DNA of 64,000 bases from contig JAQVCX010000003.1 in assembly GCA_028689545.1 (NCBI GenBank), positions 32,716 to 96,715 on the forward strand, given 5' to 3'. Made by a program: the position numbers and the translations under genes. Positions 26,051 through 36,689 of this stretch are shown one piece after another (position 1 is the first letter of the stretch; each line of letters opens with the position of its first letter). Origin of the DNA: Parabacteroides sp. Lineage in GTDB: Bacteria; Bacteroidota; Bacteroidia; Bacteroidales; Tannerellaceae. The notes beneath the pieces are model-generated. The model saw nothing but the letters and a program-made list of their open reading frames with translations. It did no database searches and had not been told where the DNA came from.

Positions 26051-27205
26051 CTACTTCCGAATCTTTTTCCTTATCCAGAAATAATAACCGGTCATAGCGA
26101 AGATTGCCCCCAACAAGGAAACCAAGCAAGTCAATATACGGGTAGTCATCCCTCCCCATAAACCGACGTGCACGGAGTAGATCCATCCTCTTATTTTCCC
26201 TGATTTGGGGAGATCCTTATATAATTGGACTTCCGTAATCTCACCCGTAGCCGGATCAAAGGAATAGCGGTCGCTTCCTCTCGTATTTCCATAACGAGCC
26301 GTAGAAACCGTAGCGGAACCGTCTTGAATCGTAATTGAATTAAAGTCCGGATAAAGGTCTTTTAAAGAGGATAACACCTCTGCCCATCGTAGATAATCGA
26401 TCTTTATCTGTTCCTCTCCTTTTCTCTCCGGTGATCTGCCGTTTTTATCTCTCGCACCTTTACCGCCGGAACCTCCTTCCGGGCTGGAAGGAGAAGGCGC
26501 ATGATGCGCTTGGGGTTGGTTTGCGCTAACACCGAATACATTATAAAAGGCATTTTGATACCAGTCGAACGACCATGTCAACCCTGTCAACGCGAAGACA
26601 AGCAAAAGTAATGACGCATAGAATCCCCCGGAGACATGTAAATCATAGAAGAAACGAAACCAGCCCGCCCGGGTCTTTACTCTCAACCGGTTTTTCAACA
26701 CCTTTTTATTACGGGGATACCAGAGAACCATTCCACTGATAAGGATAATCGCGAGGACCAATGTCGCATAGCCAACGATTGATTTCCCCCAAGAGAAACT
26801 CCCATCCCGCTTATATTCATCCAGCAGCCAACGATGAAGACGCATCGTTTTCATGAAAAAGCCTTGCCCGTCATCCATCCCGGTTACCTCCCCGGTATAA
26901 GGATCGATAAAGCCAGCCGCCTTTTTCCCGGGTAACACCAGTTGATAGGTTCGTTTCGGGTCAGACGATACCCGGATACCCTTTATCTGAACCGACTCGG
27001 GTAATTGCTGGCGCGCCGATTCTATCAAGGCGGCAGGCGAGAGCGGTTCCCCTTTTACTTCCTTTACAAAATAACGGGAAGGGTAACATACTTCTAATAT
27101 CTCTGTCTCGAAGACAAGAATCGACCCGGTCAGGCAGACAATCGCTATAATAATGCCAAAGGGTATCGATAGCCATAAATGTACTTTCTCAAAGAATCTT
27201 TTCAT
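26051..27205 (-). CDS. PepSY-associated membrane protein (XusC-like reductase)
   Basis: A 384-residue inner-membrane protein with the PepSY-TM layout: a helix at about 10-32 (LWLSIPFGIIIAIVCLTGS), periplasmic PepSY segments, helices near 145-165, 190-215 and 355-380 (GWIYSVHVGLWGGM before the last). Such proteins are thought to reduce ferric siderophores at the inner membrane. A Pro/Ser/Gly/Lys-rich linker sits at about 232-262. It is the last gene of a receptor-DUF4374-esterase-PepSY operon that parallels xusABC, the xenosiderophore utilization locus of Bacteroides thetaiotaomicron, and its start overlaps the preceding stop by 4 bp (ATGA). Confidence 0.82.
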   Translation of the reverse strand: MKRFFEKVHLWLSIPFGIIIAIVCLTGSILVFETEILEVCYPSRYFVKEVKGEPLSPAALIESARQQLPESVQIKGIRVSSDPKRTYQLVLPGKKAAGFIDPYTGEVTGMDDGQGFFMKTMRLHRWLLDEYKRDGSFSWGKSIVGYATLVLAIILISGMVLWYPRNKKVLKNRLRVKTRAGWFRFFYDLHVSGGFYASLLLLVFALTGLTWSFDWYQNAFYNVFGVSANQPQAHHAPSPSSPEGGSGGKGARDKNGRSPERKGEEQIKIDYLRWAEVLSSLKDLYPDFNSITIQDGSATVSTARYGNTRGSDRYSFDPATGEITEVQLYKDLPKSGKIRGWIYSVHVGLWGGMTTRILTCLVSLLGAIFAMTGYYFWIRKKIRK

Positions 27206-28032
27206 TTTCCGAATAATTGTTTAATCCCGTCATATATACCCGGAATCGCTATGGTTCCGTGGTTCTCGTCGGGAAATGATTTACTAAAGAAACGCAGGTT
27301 CTCCGCTTGTGGCAAAACCTCCGAAAGAAGATAACTTACTTTGTCAAGATGAATATCCACCCGGTCTGTCCTCTTTTTAGACGCGACACCGATATAGAGG
27401 CTTTTCCCCTTAAAATCCCGGCCTGCCACCAAAGACTCCGCCTCCCGGACCAATCGCCCCTGATCCCACCATAAACTAGGATCGACCGCTAGATAAGTAT
27501 CAAATAATTCCGTATGACGCAGGAACGTATTCAAGGTAAAAAGCCCCGCATATGAATGACCGATAAGCATATTCCAGCCGTTCGTACGATAGGTACTGTC
27601 GATAACAGTCCGAAGCTCTTCCGTAAGAAACTTACTGAAAGCCTCACTTCCTCCTCCTTCCGGAATCGTATCTATAGCGATTTTACCATCCCGCCCGGCG
27701 GCGGAAGCGGTAGGCGTAAAATCACGTGTCCGATCCGTGTTTAATACCCCGACAATAATACAGGGAGGTAGATATTTCCCTCTACCGGATGCCAACGTTT
27801 TCCTTATGCCTACTAGCGAATGGAAGAAAGAATCTCCATCAAGCAGATAAACGACCGGATAGCCTTGCTCCGCATCCGTATCATAACGCTCCGGCAAGTG
27901 TATCCAATAACTCCGTTCTTCTTGCAGTACGGTAGAGTACAAAGCCTGTTCCTTTCCTATACAAATATCCTCCTGGCTCCGCAGGGTTAACGGGAGCAGG
28001 AGGAATATTAAAAGAATGTGAGTCCAGCTCAT
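27202..28032 (-). CDS. Secreted alpha/beta-hydrolase, siderophore esterase-like
   Basis: A 276-residue exported hydrolase (signal peptide about 1-19, ending LRSQ) of the esterase D/IroE-like family, whose members cleave ferric-enterobactin and related triesters. The nucleophile elbow is GHSYAG with Ser160; the probable catalytic histidine is His258 in DENHGT. An HLPERY and YPVVYLLDGDSFF core at about 45-70 is typical. It lies between the DUF4374 lipoprotein gene (9 bp) and the PepSY gene (4-bp overlap). The basic xusABC locus of B. thetaiotaomicron has no esterase, so this insertion suggests hydrolysis of the imported siderophore in the periplasm. Substrate is inferred from family and neighbours. 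Confidence 0.82.
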   Translation of the reverse strand: MSWTHILLIFLLLPLTLRSQEDICIGKEQALYSTVLQEERSYWIHLPERYDTDAEQGYPVVYLLDGDSFFHSLVGIRKTLASGRGKYLPPCIIVGVLNTDRTRDFTPTASAAGRDGKIAIDTIPEGGGSEAFSKFLTEELRTVIDSTYRTNGWNMLIGHSYAGLFTLNTFLRHTELFDTYLAVDPSLWWDQGRLVREAESLVAGRDFKGKSLYIGVASKKRTDRVDIHLDKVSYLLSEVLPQAENLRFFSKSFPDENHGTIAIPGIYDGIKQLFGK

Positions 28033-28041
28033 ACTTGCTTA

Positions 28042-29463
28042 TTACTCTTGCGCGGCAGTCAATTTACCTACGCCACTGATTTGCTCGGCCTCAATGGTAA
28101 GACCTTTCGCCGCGGTAGCTGTCTTCGGATCGATACGGTACACGGCCGGTTGGCTTCCATCGGTAGTCGTAACCGCCATATAAGCGATGCCATCCTCCGA
28201 GAACGGAGCCTTACCAAATCCGGAAATCACATCTGAAGAGGGCATACCTTTCACGTAAGTAAGTACTTTATCCTTTCCTTTAAAAATAGCCAATTGATTC
28301 GCCACAAAGCCTTTTTCGGTTAAAGGTCTGTCATACATCAGCAACAAGAAATAATCCTCCGTGATATGCCAACAGCTCAAAAAAGCGTTTCCGCCTGTCT
28401 GTTCCTCCAAATTACAGTAATAATCCGGATCAAAATCGTTTGTAGAAGCGTTAATACGAACGACACCGGCTGGCAGGGTAGTCTTTTGGACATCCGCGGT
28501 CATTGTCTTCGCGTAACTGGGGGAGAACACATACACATCACCGTTATCCGCCGCCCAGATTGTTTGATAATATTGAGATTTGAAACGTCCGCAAGCATAA
28601 CTGATCTTATCAGTCTTGATCAACTTCGGGTTTTCGAATTTCTCATTATCATAGATGGCGATCCATGCTTCATTAGGATACTGCGTCCATTGCAGCTCGC
28701 CCTTTTCATAAGCGCTGCTAGAGCTACCACCGGATTCGGTCTTCACGAGTTCCGGGTATTTAACATATTTGCCACCTTCGGCCTTTACACCGTATTGGCT
28801 CAGTCCCATAGGGATAGTCGCTGAATAAATCTTACTATTCGCTTGTAAGATACCCGCTAAAGTGACAAACTCACCATTGCCCAGGTAATTCTCCGACATA
28901 ATCGCGTTGCTATTGGTCGTGAAAGTCTCTTTCGCTACATCCAGGAAAGACAACAAGAAACCTTTCGGCAAATAACCATTCTCGTCCGCGTATTCCGTCC
29001 CCAGATCACCGGTAGAGGACGTAATGATATAATCACCATACATACCGAAAGAGGTAAATCGCTTAATCTCGTAGGTATTATCGCGCTCTTCCACTTTGCC
29101 TTCCGCGTTTAAGATATAGGAAGAAGTCACACCCGCGTTCCCTTGGTTGTAGACTAAACGATATAAATATTTCTCTTGATAGAAAATCCATTGAGTCACG
29201 CTTTCCGTAGTGAGACCATTGTTTTTAGCGGAGACCGTACCTTCCCCTAAAGTATCGGCGGTCAACAAATAGTTGGCATCCCCTACCGACGCTGCTACCA
29301 CATAATTGGATACAGCCTTTTTTCCGGATTCTTCACCATTTCCATTACCACCCCCGTTATCCGGATTGGCAGGATCATCATTGCTACAAGAAGTTAATAC
29401 ACATCCTGCCAACACAACCGCGGCAAGGCCTTTCATTAAATAACTCATCTTCATGCTGTTCAA
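28042..29463 (-). CDS. DUF4374 lipoprotein (XusB-like siderophore-binding protein)
   Basis: A 473-residue lipoprotein with lipobox LTSC (Cys26) followed by an acidic Asn/Gly-rich tether (about 27-47), as in surface-exposed Bacteroidetes lipoproteins. The remaining sequence is a DUF4374 beta-propeller ([19 protein letters not shown] onwards). The family member XusB of B. thetaiotaomicron binds ferric enterobactin at the surface. It follows the receptor gene by 12 bp. Met4 or Met6 are alternative starts. Confidence 0.88.
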   Translation of the reverse strand: MNSMKMSYLMKGLAAVVLAGCVLTSCSNDDPANPDNGGGNGNGEESGKKAVSNYVVAASVGDANYLLTADTLGEGTVSAKNNGLTTESVTQWIFYQEKYLYRLVYNQGNAGVTSSYILNAEGKVEERDNTYEIKRFTSFGMYGDYIITSSTGDLGTEYADENGYLPKGFLLSFLDVAKETFTTNSNAIMSENYLGNGEFVTLAGILQANSKIYSATIPMGLSQYGVKAEGGKYVKYPELVKTESGGSSSSAYEKGELQWTQYPNEAWIAIYDNEKFENPKLIKTDKISYACGRFKSQYYQTIWAADNGDVYVFSPSYAKTMTADVQKTTLPAGVVRINASTNDFDPDYYCNLEEQTGGNAFLSCWHITEDYFLLLMYDRPLTEKGFVANQLAIFKGKDKVLTYVKGMPSSDVISGFGKAPFSEDGIAYMAVTTTDGSQPAVYRIDPKTATAAKGLTIEAEQISGVGKLTAAQE

Positions 29464-29475
29464 TTTATTATGTTT

Positions 29476-31857
29476 TTAATTACCAAAATAAACACGGACC
29501 TTTCCATAGAAGGCTCTGCCTGCTTTCTGCAAGCTGAAATTATCATATAGTTTCTCATTCGTGAGATTCCGGCATTCGAAGGATACATTGTAGCGTCCCT
29601 TCCGGATACCGTATGAGATCGTCAGATTATGAGAGAACTGAGTCGGAACGACAAAGTCCGATTCACTACCTACCGCCTCCGAGTAGAGCGGGAAACTATG
29701 CATATATAAATTATCGTAAGTGACACTTAGCGTATTGCCTTTCTTCCACAGATTAGGCCAATAGAATGTCACATCCGAGTTGGCAAACTGATAAGGAAGA
29801 TTCGGCATACGTGCGCCATACGTCAAACTCTCTTGGCTCGTCCCGCTAGTAACCGTCTTCACGTTATCCCTTACATTCATCTGCGTAAAGTTTCCTCCTA
29901 CGCTTACCCAGCTAGCGAAGCCGTAGCGAACCGACACATTGTAACCCTTGGTCTCCACACGACCATGATTCACATAGGTAGCGCCATATTTACCGCCACT
30001 CAAATCCGATATATTCCGTTGGATATAATCTTTCGTATTCCGGTAGATCAATCCAGCTTCCACATATACGGAATGCTTACCGAAGGTCTCGTTGTAGCTC
30101 AAATTCAGATTCACGTTATCGCTGTTCTCCGGTTTCAAGGAAATATCGCCGGTCTCAAGGTCCTCGTCACCAAACATCTCCTCATTGGTCGGCAGGCGGT
30201 AGGCTTTCTCATAAGACAATTTCGCTTGCAAGCTATTCAAGATAAAGTAAGTTCCCGCGGCTCCATATCCCATCGCGCTTACCGAATTGGTAGTACGTAT
30301 ATAGTTATCTTGAGCCGTAGAGGTAGCTACCGGTCCCGCGATAAACTGATTGTAATATTTACCGAACACAGACAGGTTCCAATGTTCCGTAGGCATCAAA
30401 CGATACGAAAGACCGCTGATATTTTTACGGGTTTCCTTCGGGATAGCGTTCGCTTCCGAGTCCTCGTTCAAAAGAGATTGGTTCGAACGCCGGAACGCAT
30501 TGATCACGTGATTGAACGTGAACGTATGCGCCTTGCCGATACGGTAGTTGGCCGTTAAGGTACCGTTCCAGTTATTATTATCCGACCGGGTGTTCTGGTA
30601 AGACTGCTCACCGGGCATCCGGAGCGAACGCATCTCACCCCGCCAGTTATATTCATAGGAAGACGTATCTACATTGTTTGTCATATTCTTATTATAGTTT
30701 GCCGTTACTATCACGTCCAAGCCCCTGACAAAGAAATCACGCTTGCGATAGTCCAACGACGGCATGATAGAATACCCCTTACGATATTTACCGCCAAACA
30801 CCACTTCCTGGCGTACGCCCGTCTGTATATCTTTATACATATGTGAATAAGTAAACCCGAACATTAAACGATCCGCCCATTTCTTATCCACGAAACCGAT
30901 TTTCCCGATAACGGCCTCGTTATGATATGTATCATGAAAACGTTTCACACGCTCTATCTTTTTCTTATTGATCGCTCCGGTCGTAAAGTCCTTCACCGGC
31001 GTATCCACATCGTAATTATTATCCGAATAGTTCTGGAAAACATTGATCTCATACGTAAGTCCGCTCCGGAAAGTCTGTCCGAAGTTCACATAGGATTTAT
31101 GCGTATTGAAAGACCCGTACGAATAAGAAGCATCCAAGAACCATTTGTTTCGGTTCTTCTTGGTAATGATATTGATAATACCTCCGATAGCGTCCGTTCC
31201 GAAGCCCACCGGCACCACGCCTTTATAGACCTCTATACGTTCGGCATAATTCACCGGGATATTATTCAGTCCGAAAGAACTGCCCACCCCTTCTTGCGGA
31301 ACCCCATCGATAAAGATCTTGATATGCTTGCCCGTAAAGCCATCCATCATCAGCTGCATATCCGAGCCGACACCGCCGGACTCCCGTATCTTCATACCCG
31401 GTGCTTGGGCCAAGGCCTCACTCAAGTTCTGGGTTGAATTCTGCAAGGCTTTCGTATCGAGGGCCACGGCATTGAACGCGGAACGCTTGAGGCGGGTCAC
31501 ACCATTAGAAACGACAACCACCTCATCCAACTCCGTAGCCTGAGGACTGATTACCACATTCATCTTTGTCCGTTCCCCACGTACAAGTCGCACGGTTTTC
31601 TCTACCGTCTTATAGCCGATAGCCGATACCACCAAGGTATATTCTCCCGCAGGAGCTTGAAGATGATAGATACCCTCCTCGTTCGTCGTTCCTCCGCTGT
31701 TCGTACCTTTTAGATAAACGGAGGCGAAATCCACGATTGTCTTATCCGTAGACAATACTTTGCCCGATATCATTGTTTTATGCTGAGAAAAAGCCGAGAA
31801 GGAAATAAGTAACATCAAAAAGGAGAGGAAAAGCCCTCTGATTTTCTTCATCATCAT
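29476..31857 (-). CDS. TonB-dependent siderophore receptor (XusA-like)
   Basis: A 793-residue outer-membrane receptor. It has a signal peptide (about 1-24), a carboxypeptidase-regulatory-like domain (about 28-110, TMISGKVLSTDKTIVDFASV), a TonB box (LDEVVVVSNGV), a plug (about 130-235, RIEVYKGVVPVGFGTDAIGG then INIITKK) and a barrel ending AGRAFYGKVRVYFGN. It is the first gene of the receptor-DUF4374-esterase-PepSY operon, so import of a ferric xenosiderophore is likely. Exact ligand cannot be read from sequence. Confidence 0.88.
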   Translation of the reverse strand: MMMKKIRGLFLSFLMLLISFSAFSQHKTMISGKVLSTDKTIVDFASVYLKGTNSGGTTNEEGIYHLQAPAGEYTLVVSAIGYKTVEKTVRLVRGERTKMNVVISPQATELDEVVVVSNGVTRLKRSAFNAVALDTKALQNSTQNLSEALAQAPGMKIRESGGVGSDMQLMMDGFTGKHIKIFIDGVPQEGVGSSFGLNNIPVNYAERIEVYKGVVPVGFGTDAIGGIINIITKKNRNKWFLDASYSYGSFNTHKSYVNFGQTFRSGLTYEINVFQNYSDNNYDVDTPVKDFTTGAINKKKIERVKRFHDTYHNEAVIGKIGFVDKKWADRLMFGFTYSHMYKDIQTGVRQEVVFGGKYRKGYSIMPSLDYRKRDFFVRGLDVIVTANYNKNMTNNVDTSSYEYNWRGEMRSLRMPGEQSYQNTRSDNNNWNGTLTANYRIGKAHTFTFNHVINAFRRSNQSLLNEDSEANAIPKETRKNISGLSYRLMPTEHWNLSVFGKYYNQFIAGPVATSTAQDNYIRTTNSVSAMGYGAAGTYFILNSLQAKLSYEKAYRLPTNEEMFGDEDLETGDISLKPENSDNVNLNLSYNETFGKHSVYVEAGLIYRNTKDYIQRNISDLSGGKYGATYVNHGRVETKGYNVSVRYGFASWVSVGGNFTQMNVRDNVKTVTSGTSQESLTYGARMPNLPYQFANSDVTFYWPNLWKKGNTLSVTYDNLYMHSFPLYSEAVGSESDFVVPTQFSHNLTISYGIRKGRYNVSFECRNLTNEKLYDNFSLQKAGRAFYGKVRVYFGN

Positions 31858-31885
31858 TTAATCTATTATGTTATTTAAAGTGCCG

Positions 31886-31893
31886 CGAAGTTA
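31886..31893 (-). promoter_or_regulatory. Possible -7 box of siderophore operon
   Basis: Minus-strand TAACTTCG, one base off TAnnTTTG, 29 bp upstream of the receptor start. The nrdD box shows the same TTCG variant. Confidence 0.4.
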
Positions 31894-32102
31894 CGATCGG
31901 AGGCCCCTGTCCCACAATACCCAATAATGGGTAAAATGACACTAAAAATATACGGAGGCATACCAAGCAATCCCCTTATTCAGGTATTCGAAGCGTATGG
32001 AGAAGATTCGTCAAAATTGAGATATGTCAAATTTTAAATCTATTTAAACCTAATCGTAGGTTTTTGAGACTGTTTTTATTAATAAACTTCAAAAAGGTTA
32101 AC

Positions 32103-32110
32103 TACATTTG
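32103..32110 (+). promoter_or_regulatory. -7 promoter box
   Basis: TACATTTG, a TAnnTTTG match 37 bp before the start at 32147. Confidence 0.55.
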
Positions 32111-32146
32111 CGAGAAACAGAAGTTTAATTTTAATTCTTTATTACC

Positions 32147-33139
32147 ATGACAGACAGAAGAACATTTTTGAGAAACATTTCATTACTTACTTTAGGAGGT
32201 ATAGCCAGCCAAAAAGTAATGGCTTCCAATCCCACCAAAGCCATACCCGCCACGGATGCGGTATTCTCGGCCACCGCTGGGAAAAAGATGGGCTTGCAAA
32301 CCTACTCGCTCGGACAAGAGTTACTGCAAGATATGCCTAACGGGTTGAAGCGATTGGCAAAAGCGGGATATACTGATCTGGAGATTTTCGGATATAGAGA
32401 AGACACCGGCAAATTCGGTGATTATAATCCCAAGAACACGACGTTCATCGCATCGAAAGATTATAAGAAAATGGTGGATGATGCCGGTTTGAGAATCAGT
32501 AGCTCACACCTTACTCCTTCCCTTCGCGAGTACACGAAAGAGAATATGCCTAAATTCGACGAGTTCTGGAAAAAGGCAACCGATATCCATGCCGAGCTAG
32601 GTGTTAGTTGTATGGTACAACCCAGTTTACCCCGCATCGAAAACGAGGATGACGCGAAAGTTGTATCGGAGATTTTCAACCGTGCCGGAGAGATCACGAA
32701 GAAAGCCGGAATCCTATGGGGCTACCATAATCATAGCAATGAGTTCAAACGGGTATTGAAAGCTGGCGAGAAACCGGAAGAGAACCCGAATCCGTGGGCA
32801 CCTCCTAAGGGTACTTATATCGAGGAGTTATTCCTGAAAAACACCGACCCGGATAAGGTTATGTTCGAGTTGGATGTATATTGGGCCGTTATGGGGCAAC
32901 AAGATCCCGTGGAATGGATGGAAAATTATCCGAATCGTTTCAAGTTATTACATATCAAGGATCGTTGGATCATCGGAGATTCCGGTATGATGAATTTCCC
33001 GAATATATTCAAGAAAGCGTACGAGATCGGTATCCTTGGCTACTACGTGGAACTGGAAGGCGACAAGAAAGGCCGTACCCAGTTCGAGGGCGTAGAGAAG
33101 AGCGCCGCCTATTTGCAAGCCGCTTCGTTCGTTAAATAA
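32147..33139 (+). CDS. Exported sugar phosphate isomerase/epimerase-like protein
   Basis: A 330-residue TIM-barrel protein of the xylose isomerase-like (AP endonuclease 2) superfamily. The N-terminus has a twin-arginine signal (DRRTFLRNISLLTLGG), so it is probably exported folded. Barrel signatures are visible: MGLQTYSLGQ at the first strand, YTDLEIFGY, WGYHNHSNEF and KLLHIKDRW, the last two supplying acidic and histidine metal ligands typical of the fold. Related exported proteins are widespread in Bacteroidetes with unknown substrate, sometimes linked to 3-ketosugar or inositol use. It stands alone, with its own promoter and a strong terminator. Confidence 0.82.
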   Translation: MTDRRTFLRNISLLTLGGIASQKVMASNPTKAIPATDAVFSATAGKKMGLQTYSLGQELLQDMPNGLKRLAKAGYTDLEIFGYREDTGKFGDYNPKNTTFIASKDYKKMVDDAGLRISSSHLTPSLREYTKENMPKFDEFWKKATDIHAELGVSCMVQPSLPRIENEDDAKVVSEIFNRAGEITKKAGILWGYHNHSNEFKRVLKAGEKPEENPNPWAPPKGTYIEELFLKNTDPDKVMFELDVYWAVMGQQDPVEWMENYPNRFKLLHIKDRWIIGDSGMMNFPNIFKKAYEIGILGYYVELEGDKKGRTQFEGVEKSAAYLQAASFVK

Positions 33140-33162
33140 AACAGACCGATTTATCTTATAAA

Positions 33163-33211
33163 AAAGACAGTGTTTCCGTAGGGCGATCATACGCTAGGGA
33201 ACACTGTCTTT
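33163..33211. terminator. Strong bidirectional terminator
   Basis: A long inverted repeat (aaagacagtgttt, then ggaacactgtcttt) followed by a T-rich tract, between convergent genes. Confidence 0.85.
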
Positions 33212-33307
33212 CTGTTTTTTAAAGGTATAATTCGCATATAACCCTACGAATACACCTTTTAATATTCTTTTAAAGCTGATTATAGCATAATCTATACGCT
33301 CAATTAT

Positions 33308-33874
33308 TTAGATTTTACCAACCAAGTCAATGCTAGGCTTCAAGGTAGCCCCCCCTTTCTTCCATTTAGCGGGACAAACCTCACCATCATGTGAAGCGAC
33401 AAATTGGGCGGCTTCTACTTTACGAAGTAGCTCGGAAGCGTCACGGCCGATATTGTTGTCATGGATCTCGGCCACTTTGATCTTTCCTTCCGGATTTACC
33501 AAGAAAGTACCACGGTATGCCATACCCTCTTCCTCGATCATCACGCCAAACGCACGACTCAGTGCCCCAGTGGGATCTGCCAACATCGGATATTGGATCT
33601 TACGGATTGTCGCCGAAGCGTCATGCCAAGCTTTATGCACGAAATGAGAGTCTGTACTTACAGAATAGACTTCTACACCCATTGCTTTGAACTGCTCATA
33701 CTTCTCAGCCATATCGACCAACTCTGTCGGACAAACGAATGTAAAATCAGCCGGATAGAAGAAGAAGACAGCCCACTTACCCAAGACATCCTCGTTGGTT
33801 ACGGTCTTGAAATTACCATTTTGAAAAGCTTGTACTTTAAACTCCGGAAGTTGAGAATTAATAATCGGTTCCAT
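33308..33874 (-). CDS. ahpC: Alkyl hydroperoxide reductase subunit C (2-Cys peroxiredoxin)
   Basis: A 188-residue typical 2-Cys peroxiredoxin that reduces hydrogen and organic peroxides. The peroxidatic cysteine is Cys48 in FTFVCPTEL, the resolving cysteine Cys167 in GEVCPAKW. Length is normal. The reductase gene ahpF, usually next to ahpC in Bacteroidetes, does not follow; the next gene is convergent. The electron donor must be encoded elsewhere. A minus-strand -7 box (TATTTTTG) lies at 33922-33929. Confidence 0.96.
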   Translation of the reverse strand: MEPIINSQLPEFKVQAFQNGNFKTVTNEDVLGKWAVFFFYPADFTFVCPTELVDMAEKYEQFKAMGVEVYSVSTDSHFVHKAWHDASATIRKIQYPMLADPTGALSRAFGVMIEEEGMAYRGTFLVNPEGKIKVAEIHDNNIGRDASELLRKVEAAQFVASHDGEVCPAKWKKGGATLKPSIDLVGKI

Positions 33875-33921
33875 ACTTGTTTCTATTTTTAAATGAATAC
33901 TATTTGTTTTTATTTCCGATA

Positions 33922-33929
33922 CAAAAATA
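33922..33929 (-). promoter_or_regulatory. -7 promoter box of ahpC
   Basis: Minus-strand TATTTTTG matches TAnnTTTG, 48 bp upstream of the ahpC start. Confidence 0.5.
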
Positions 33930-34006
33930 TAATATATTTCCTCGTTAAAACAATTCTTCCAATCGATATATTTTATGGGGTTATAGACAACGATTTGTCT
34001 ATTAAT

Positions 34007-34038
34007 TAAAAAGGACCTCTCCTCACAGAGAAGCCCTT
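34007..34038 (-). terminator. Likely terminator of enolase gene
   Basis: On the minus strand an imperfect stem (aagggcttctc with gagaggtcctt) is followed by a T-tract. It lies after the eno stop and before the ahpC promoter. Confidence 0.55.
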
Positions 34039-34093
34039 CAATATCTTAGGTTTTGGCTTACCACATAATTAGCGATTATAATTTACTTTAAAC

Positions 34094-35431
<1,338 letters not shown>

Positions 35432-35560
35432 TCACCACAAATTGCTATTTTCCACCTCCGTAATACCTGAATGTAGGTAGAGACCCTATAGTTTCGACAT
35501 AAATTTCCGCCTGTCTACAATATAACGAACATGCTTTCCCTCGCCGATAACACTCATTGT

Positions 35561-36139
35561 TCACAAAACACCCGCCCGTACCCGGCTCAACGATTCCGGG
35601 GTCATCAATAAATACGAGGCTATATGATTCACGGAAGCACGCCTTGCCGCTTCCGGATACTCTTGCTGAAAGCGCTGATAACGTTCTCTTACCGATTCAA
35701 AGCGCCAAGAATCCGCTTTTTCCTGTGAAACGATCAAGGCCCATTCCAATATTTTCTGATACAATCTATTAATAGCCAAAGAGGTCTTCAACAAATCGTT
35801 TAGCTCAGAAAAAGAGATCCGATGATAAACCGTCGGTTCCAAGGCCTCTATCAACAGCCGCGTCGGCTCTCCTCGGAATGTGCTTGTTATACAAATAGCG
35901 ATATTGTCCTCACAAGAGAAATGCTCGGTAATATCACGTCTATGCTTATAATAGAATTGGCGCAACAAACCCGATTCCACGTAATACAAATATTTAGCTA
36001 TCTGCCCGTTACCCAATATCAACTCTCCTTTTGCGGCTTTACTTGATTCTATAATTGATGCCAGAGAATCCAAGTCCTCATCAGGTAATGGATAAAACCG
36101 TCTAGATATCATTTCGGCTATTTCTTGTGGAGTCTTCAT
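35561..36139 (-). CDS. Crp/Fnr-family transcriptional regulator
   Basis: A 192-residue regulator with an N-terminal cyclic-nucleotide-binding-type beta-roll (about 20-125; GELILGNGQIAKYLYYVESG, then the core ending ISFSELNDLL) and a C-terminal winged-helix DNA-binding segment (RASVNHIASYLLMTPESLSRVR). This short Crp-like type is common in Bacteroidetes. The longer frame starts at 36217, but a -7 box (TATTTTTG, minus strand, 36183-36190) lies downstream of that codon, so MKTPQEIAEM at 36139 is the better start. Signal and targets are unknown; it is a single gene. Confidence 0.85.
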   Translation of the reverse strand: MKTPQEIAEMISRRFYPLPDEDLDSLASIIESSKAAKGELILGNGQIAKYLYYVESGLLRQFYYKHRRDITEHFSCEDNIAICITSTFRGEPTRLLIEALEPTVYHRISFSELNDLLKTSLAINRLYQKILEWALIVSQEKADSWRFESVRERYQRFQQEYPEAARRASVNHIASYLLMTPESLSRVRAGVL

Positions 36140-36182
36140 GTTCTTTATCATTTTCTGATTTATATCATTTTTTACCTCCCCG

Positions 36183-36190
36183 CAAAAATA
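36183..36190 (-). promoter_or_regulatory. -7 promoter box of the Crp-like regulator
   Basis: Minus-strand TATTTTTG matches TAnnTTTG, 43 bp upstream of the chosen start. Confidence 0.5.
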
Positions 36191-36321
36191 GATATTTGTA
36201 ACAAATAAAAAAAACAAACACTATATTAAATAGTCAAGGTTAGTCTAGGCAAAAAATTATTACTATCGTTTAAAAGCTAATCGAATTGGATTGTTTTTCA
36301 GGTTAGCTAGTTGTATAATCG

Positions 36322-36349
36322 CAAGGCTTGATCGAGAGATCAGGCCTTG
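36322..36349. terminator. Hairpin with T-run, orphan terminator-like
   Basis: Stem caaggcttgatc / gatcaggccttg (one G-T pair) with a 4-nt loop, then ttgtttt. No plus-strand gene ends nearby, so it may be a relic or end a short RNA. Confidence 0.45.
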
Positions 36350-36390
36350 TTGTTTTATGGCTTGTAGCGACATCTCGCAATCTCGTAATA

Positions 36391-36606
36391 CTGTATATTT
36401 CTTGAAAACTGGCCACATAGTAGTTCGCTTTAGTATCTATAGAAACGGCGATTACTATTAATAGAAATACGAAATACTATCCATAGAAATCGGCACCCTT
36501 ATCGGAGCTATTTTGTTAACTCCTAATTATCAGACAAGTAAGTCTAAACTTCAATATATGGGACTTATTGTATTTTTTAAGGATTAAATTTGGTACGGCT
36601 GCCCTG
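36391..36606 (+). repeat. 216-bp repeated block, copy 1
   Basis: Aligns without gaps over 216 bp to the reverse complement of 55093-55308, with about 70 central bases identical. It contains four tandem 22-bp units (36414-36435, 36436-36457, 36458-36479, 36480-36501), three of them sharing atagaaa at the same offset. It ends 84 bp upstream of the hybrid regulator gene. Confidence 0.85.
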
Positions 36607-36646
36607 TTTGTTTAACAGAATCAGGGGTATTTCGCCGAATAAATTA

Positions 36647-36654
36647 TATCTTTG
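36647..36654 (+). promoter_or_regulatory. -7 promoter box of the hybrid regulator
   Basis: TATCTTTG, exact TAnnTTTG match, 36 bp before the start at 36690. Confidence 0.6.
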
Positions 36655-36689
36655 CATTCGGAACGTTAACGTTAATCCGGATCAAACAC

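Noticed and set aside
36391..36606. Insertion sequence interpretation of the 216-bp block
   Set aside because: It contains no transposase frame, and copy 1 lacks clear terminal inverted repeats or target duplications; at most it is a non-autonomous element.
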